From Bacteroidales bacterium (GTDB lineage Bacteria > Bacteroidota > Bacteroidia > Bacteroidales > GCA-2711565), in the NCBI GenBank assembly GCA_029938505.1, contig JAOZUV010000123.1, positions 1 to 6,400 on the forward strand: a DNA stretch of 6,400 nt, written 5' to 3'. The position numbers were made by a program, and so were the translations under genes. Positions 5,945-6,400 of this stretch are shown piece after piece. The first letter of the stretch is position 1, and the number at the start of each line of letters is the position of its first letter. The notes under the pieces are model-generated. The model searched no databases. It was not told the origin of the DNA and saw only the letters and a program-made list of their open reading frames with translations.

Positions 5945-6400
5945 CTAGGCCATTTTAAAGAAGTCATTTCCTTTATCATCCACCAAAATAAAAGCGGGGA
6001 AATCTTTTACTTCAATACGATAGATCGCTTCCATCCCTAATTCAGGATATTCAAGTAATTCAACTTTTGTAATATTGTCTTGCGCTAAGATTGCGGCTGG
6101 TCCACCAATACTTCCTAAATAAAATCCACCATGCTTTTTACAAGCATCGGTTACTTGTTGGCTGCGATTTCCTTTAGCAATCATAACCATGCTTCCGCCT
6201 TGGCTTTGGAAAAGATCTACATAAGAATCCATGCGGCCAGCAGTTGTTGGTCCAAACGAACCTGAAGGCATTCCTTCAGGAGTTTTGGCTGGGCCAGCAT
6301 AATAAATAGGATGATCTTTTATGTATTGAGGCAGCACTTCTCCGTTTTCAATGCGTTCTTTCAATTTAGCATGAGCAATATCACGCCCAACGATAATTGT
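5945..6400 (-). CDS. Class I fumarate hydratase, C-terminal part (runs off the window)
   Basis: This is the C-terminal (beta) domain of an oxygen-sensitive [4Fe-4S] class I fumarase, which interconverts fumarate and malate in the TCA cycle. The frame stays open to the window edge (beginning [17 protein letters not shown]), giving 151 visible residues of a protein usually about 540 long. The TTG at 6364 is an internal leucine codon, not a start. Conserved blocks in order are [61 protein letters not shown] and [14 protein letters not shown]. The [4Fe-4S]-ligating cysteines belong to the N-terminal part and are not visible. The related tartrate dehydratase beta subunit is a less likely alternative, given the close match to the fumarase blocks. 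The gene is followed immediately by an intrinsic terminator, so it probably ends its transcription unit there. Confidence 0.93.
   Translation of the reverse strand, partial: TIIVGRDIAHAKLKERIENGEVLPQYIKDHPIYYAGPAKTPEGMPSGSFGPTTAGRMDSYVDLFQSQGGSMVMIAKGNRSQQVTDACKKHGGFYLGSIGGPAAILAQDNITKVELLEYPELGMEAIYRIEVKDFPAFILVDDKGNDFFKMA

Overview
The window looks like a chromosomal segment of an AT-rich Bacteroidota (Bacteroidetes) bacterium. Three things support this. The large central gene ends in a type A sorting domain of the type IX secretion system (T9SS), which is essentially confined to this phylum. One putative promoter fits the phylum's TTTG / TAnnTTTG pattern. Starts lack Shine-Dalgarno sequences and have A/T-rich leaders, as is normal there. 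I cannot name a genus.

Left part (1-2749, + strand): a two-gene operon fused by a TAATG stop/start overlap. The first gene encodes a membrane-anchored protein with a PHP-type (polymerase and histidinol phosphatase) fold, whose first metal motif reads Q-x-Q instead of H-x-H. The second encodes a polytopic GT39/ArnT-like glycosyltransferase. Together they suggest an envelope-glycan function, but the substrate cannot be read from the sequence.

Right part (2776-6400, all - strand, transcribed right to left): the C-terminal part of a class I fumarase; a compact RAYT-type Y1 (HUH) transposase; and a large secreted multidomain T9SS cargo protein. The cargo has a long-n-region signal peptide, a candidate transglutaminase-like Cys-His-Asp core, HYR-like modules and a sorting domain. 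It converges on the glycosyltransferase gene, leaving a 26-bp gap.

The most striking feature is a family of near-identical GC-rich palindromes built on GGGTGWCACCC. One lies in every intergenic gap bordering a - strand gene: 2756-2770, 5193-5228, 5820-5856 and 5901-5944. Two of them bracket the RAYT gene closely (3 bp from its stop, 18 bp from its start), as expected for a RAYT with its REP substrates. The one abutting the fumarase stop codon also has the A-tract/stem/T-tract form of an intrinsic terminator. No gene-free stretch exceeds 300 bp; the longest (5802-5944) is mostly filled by two of the palindromes.
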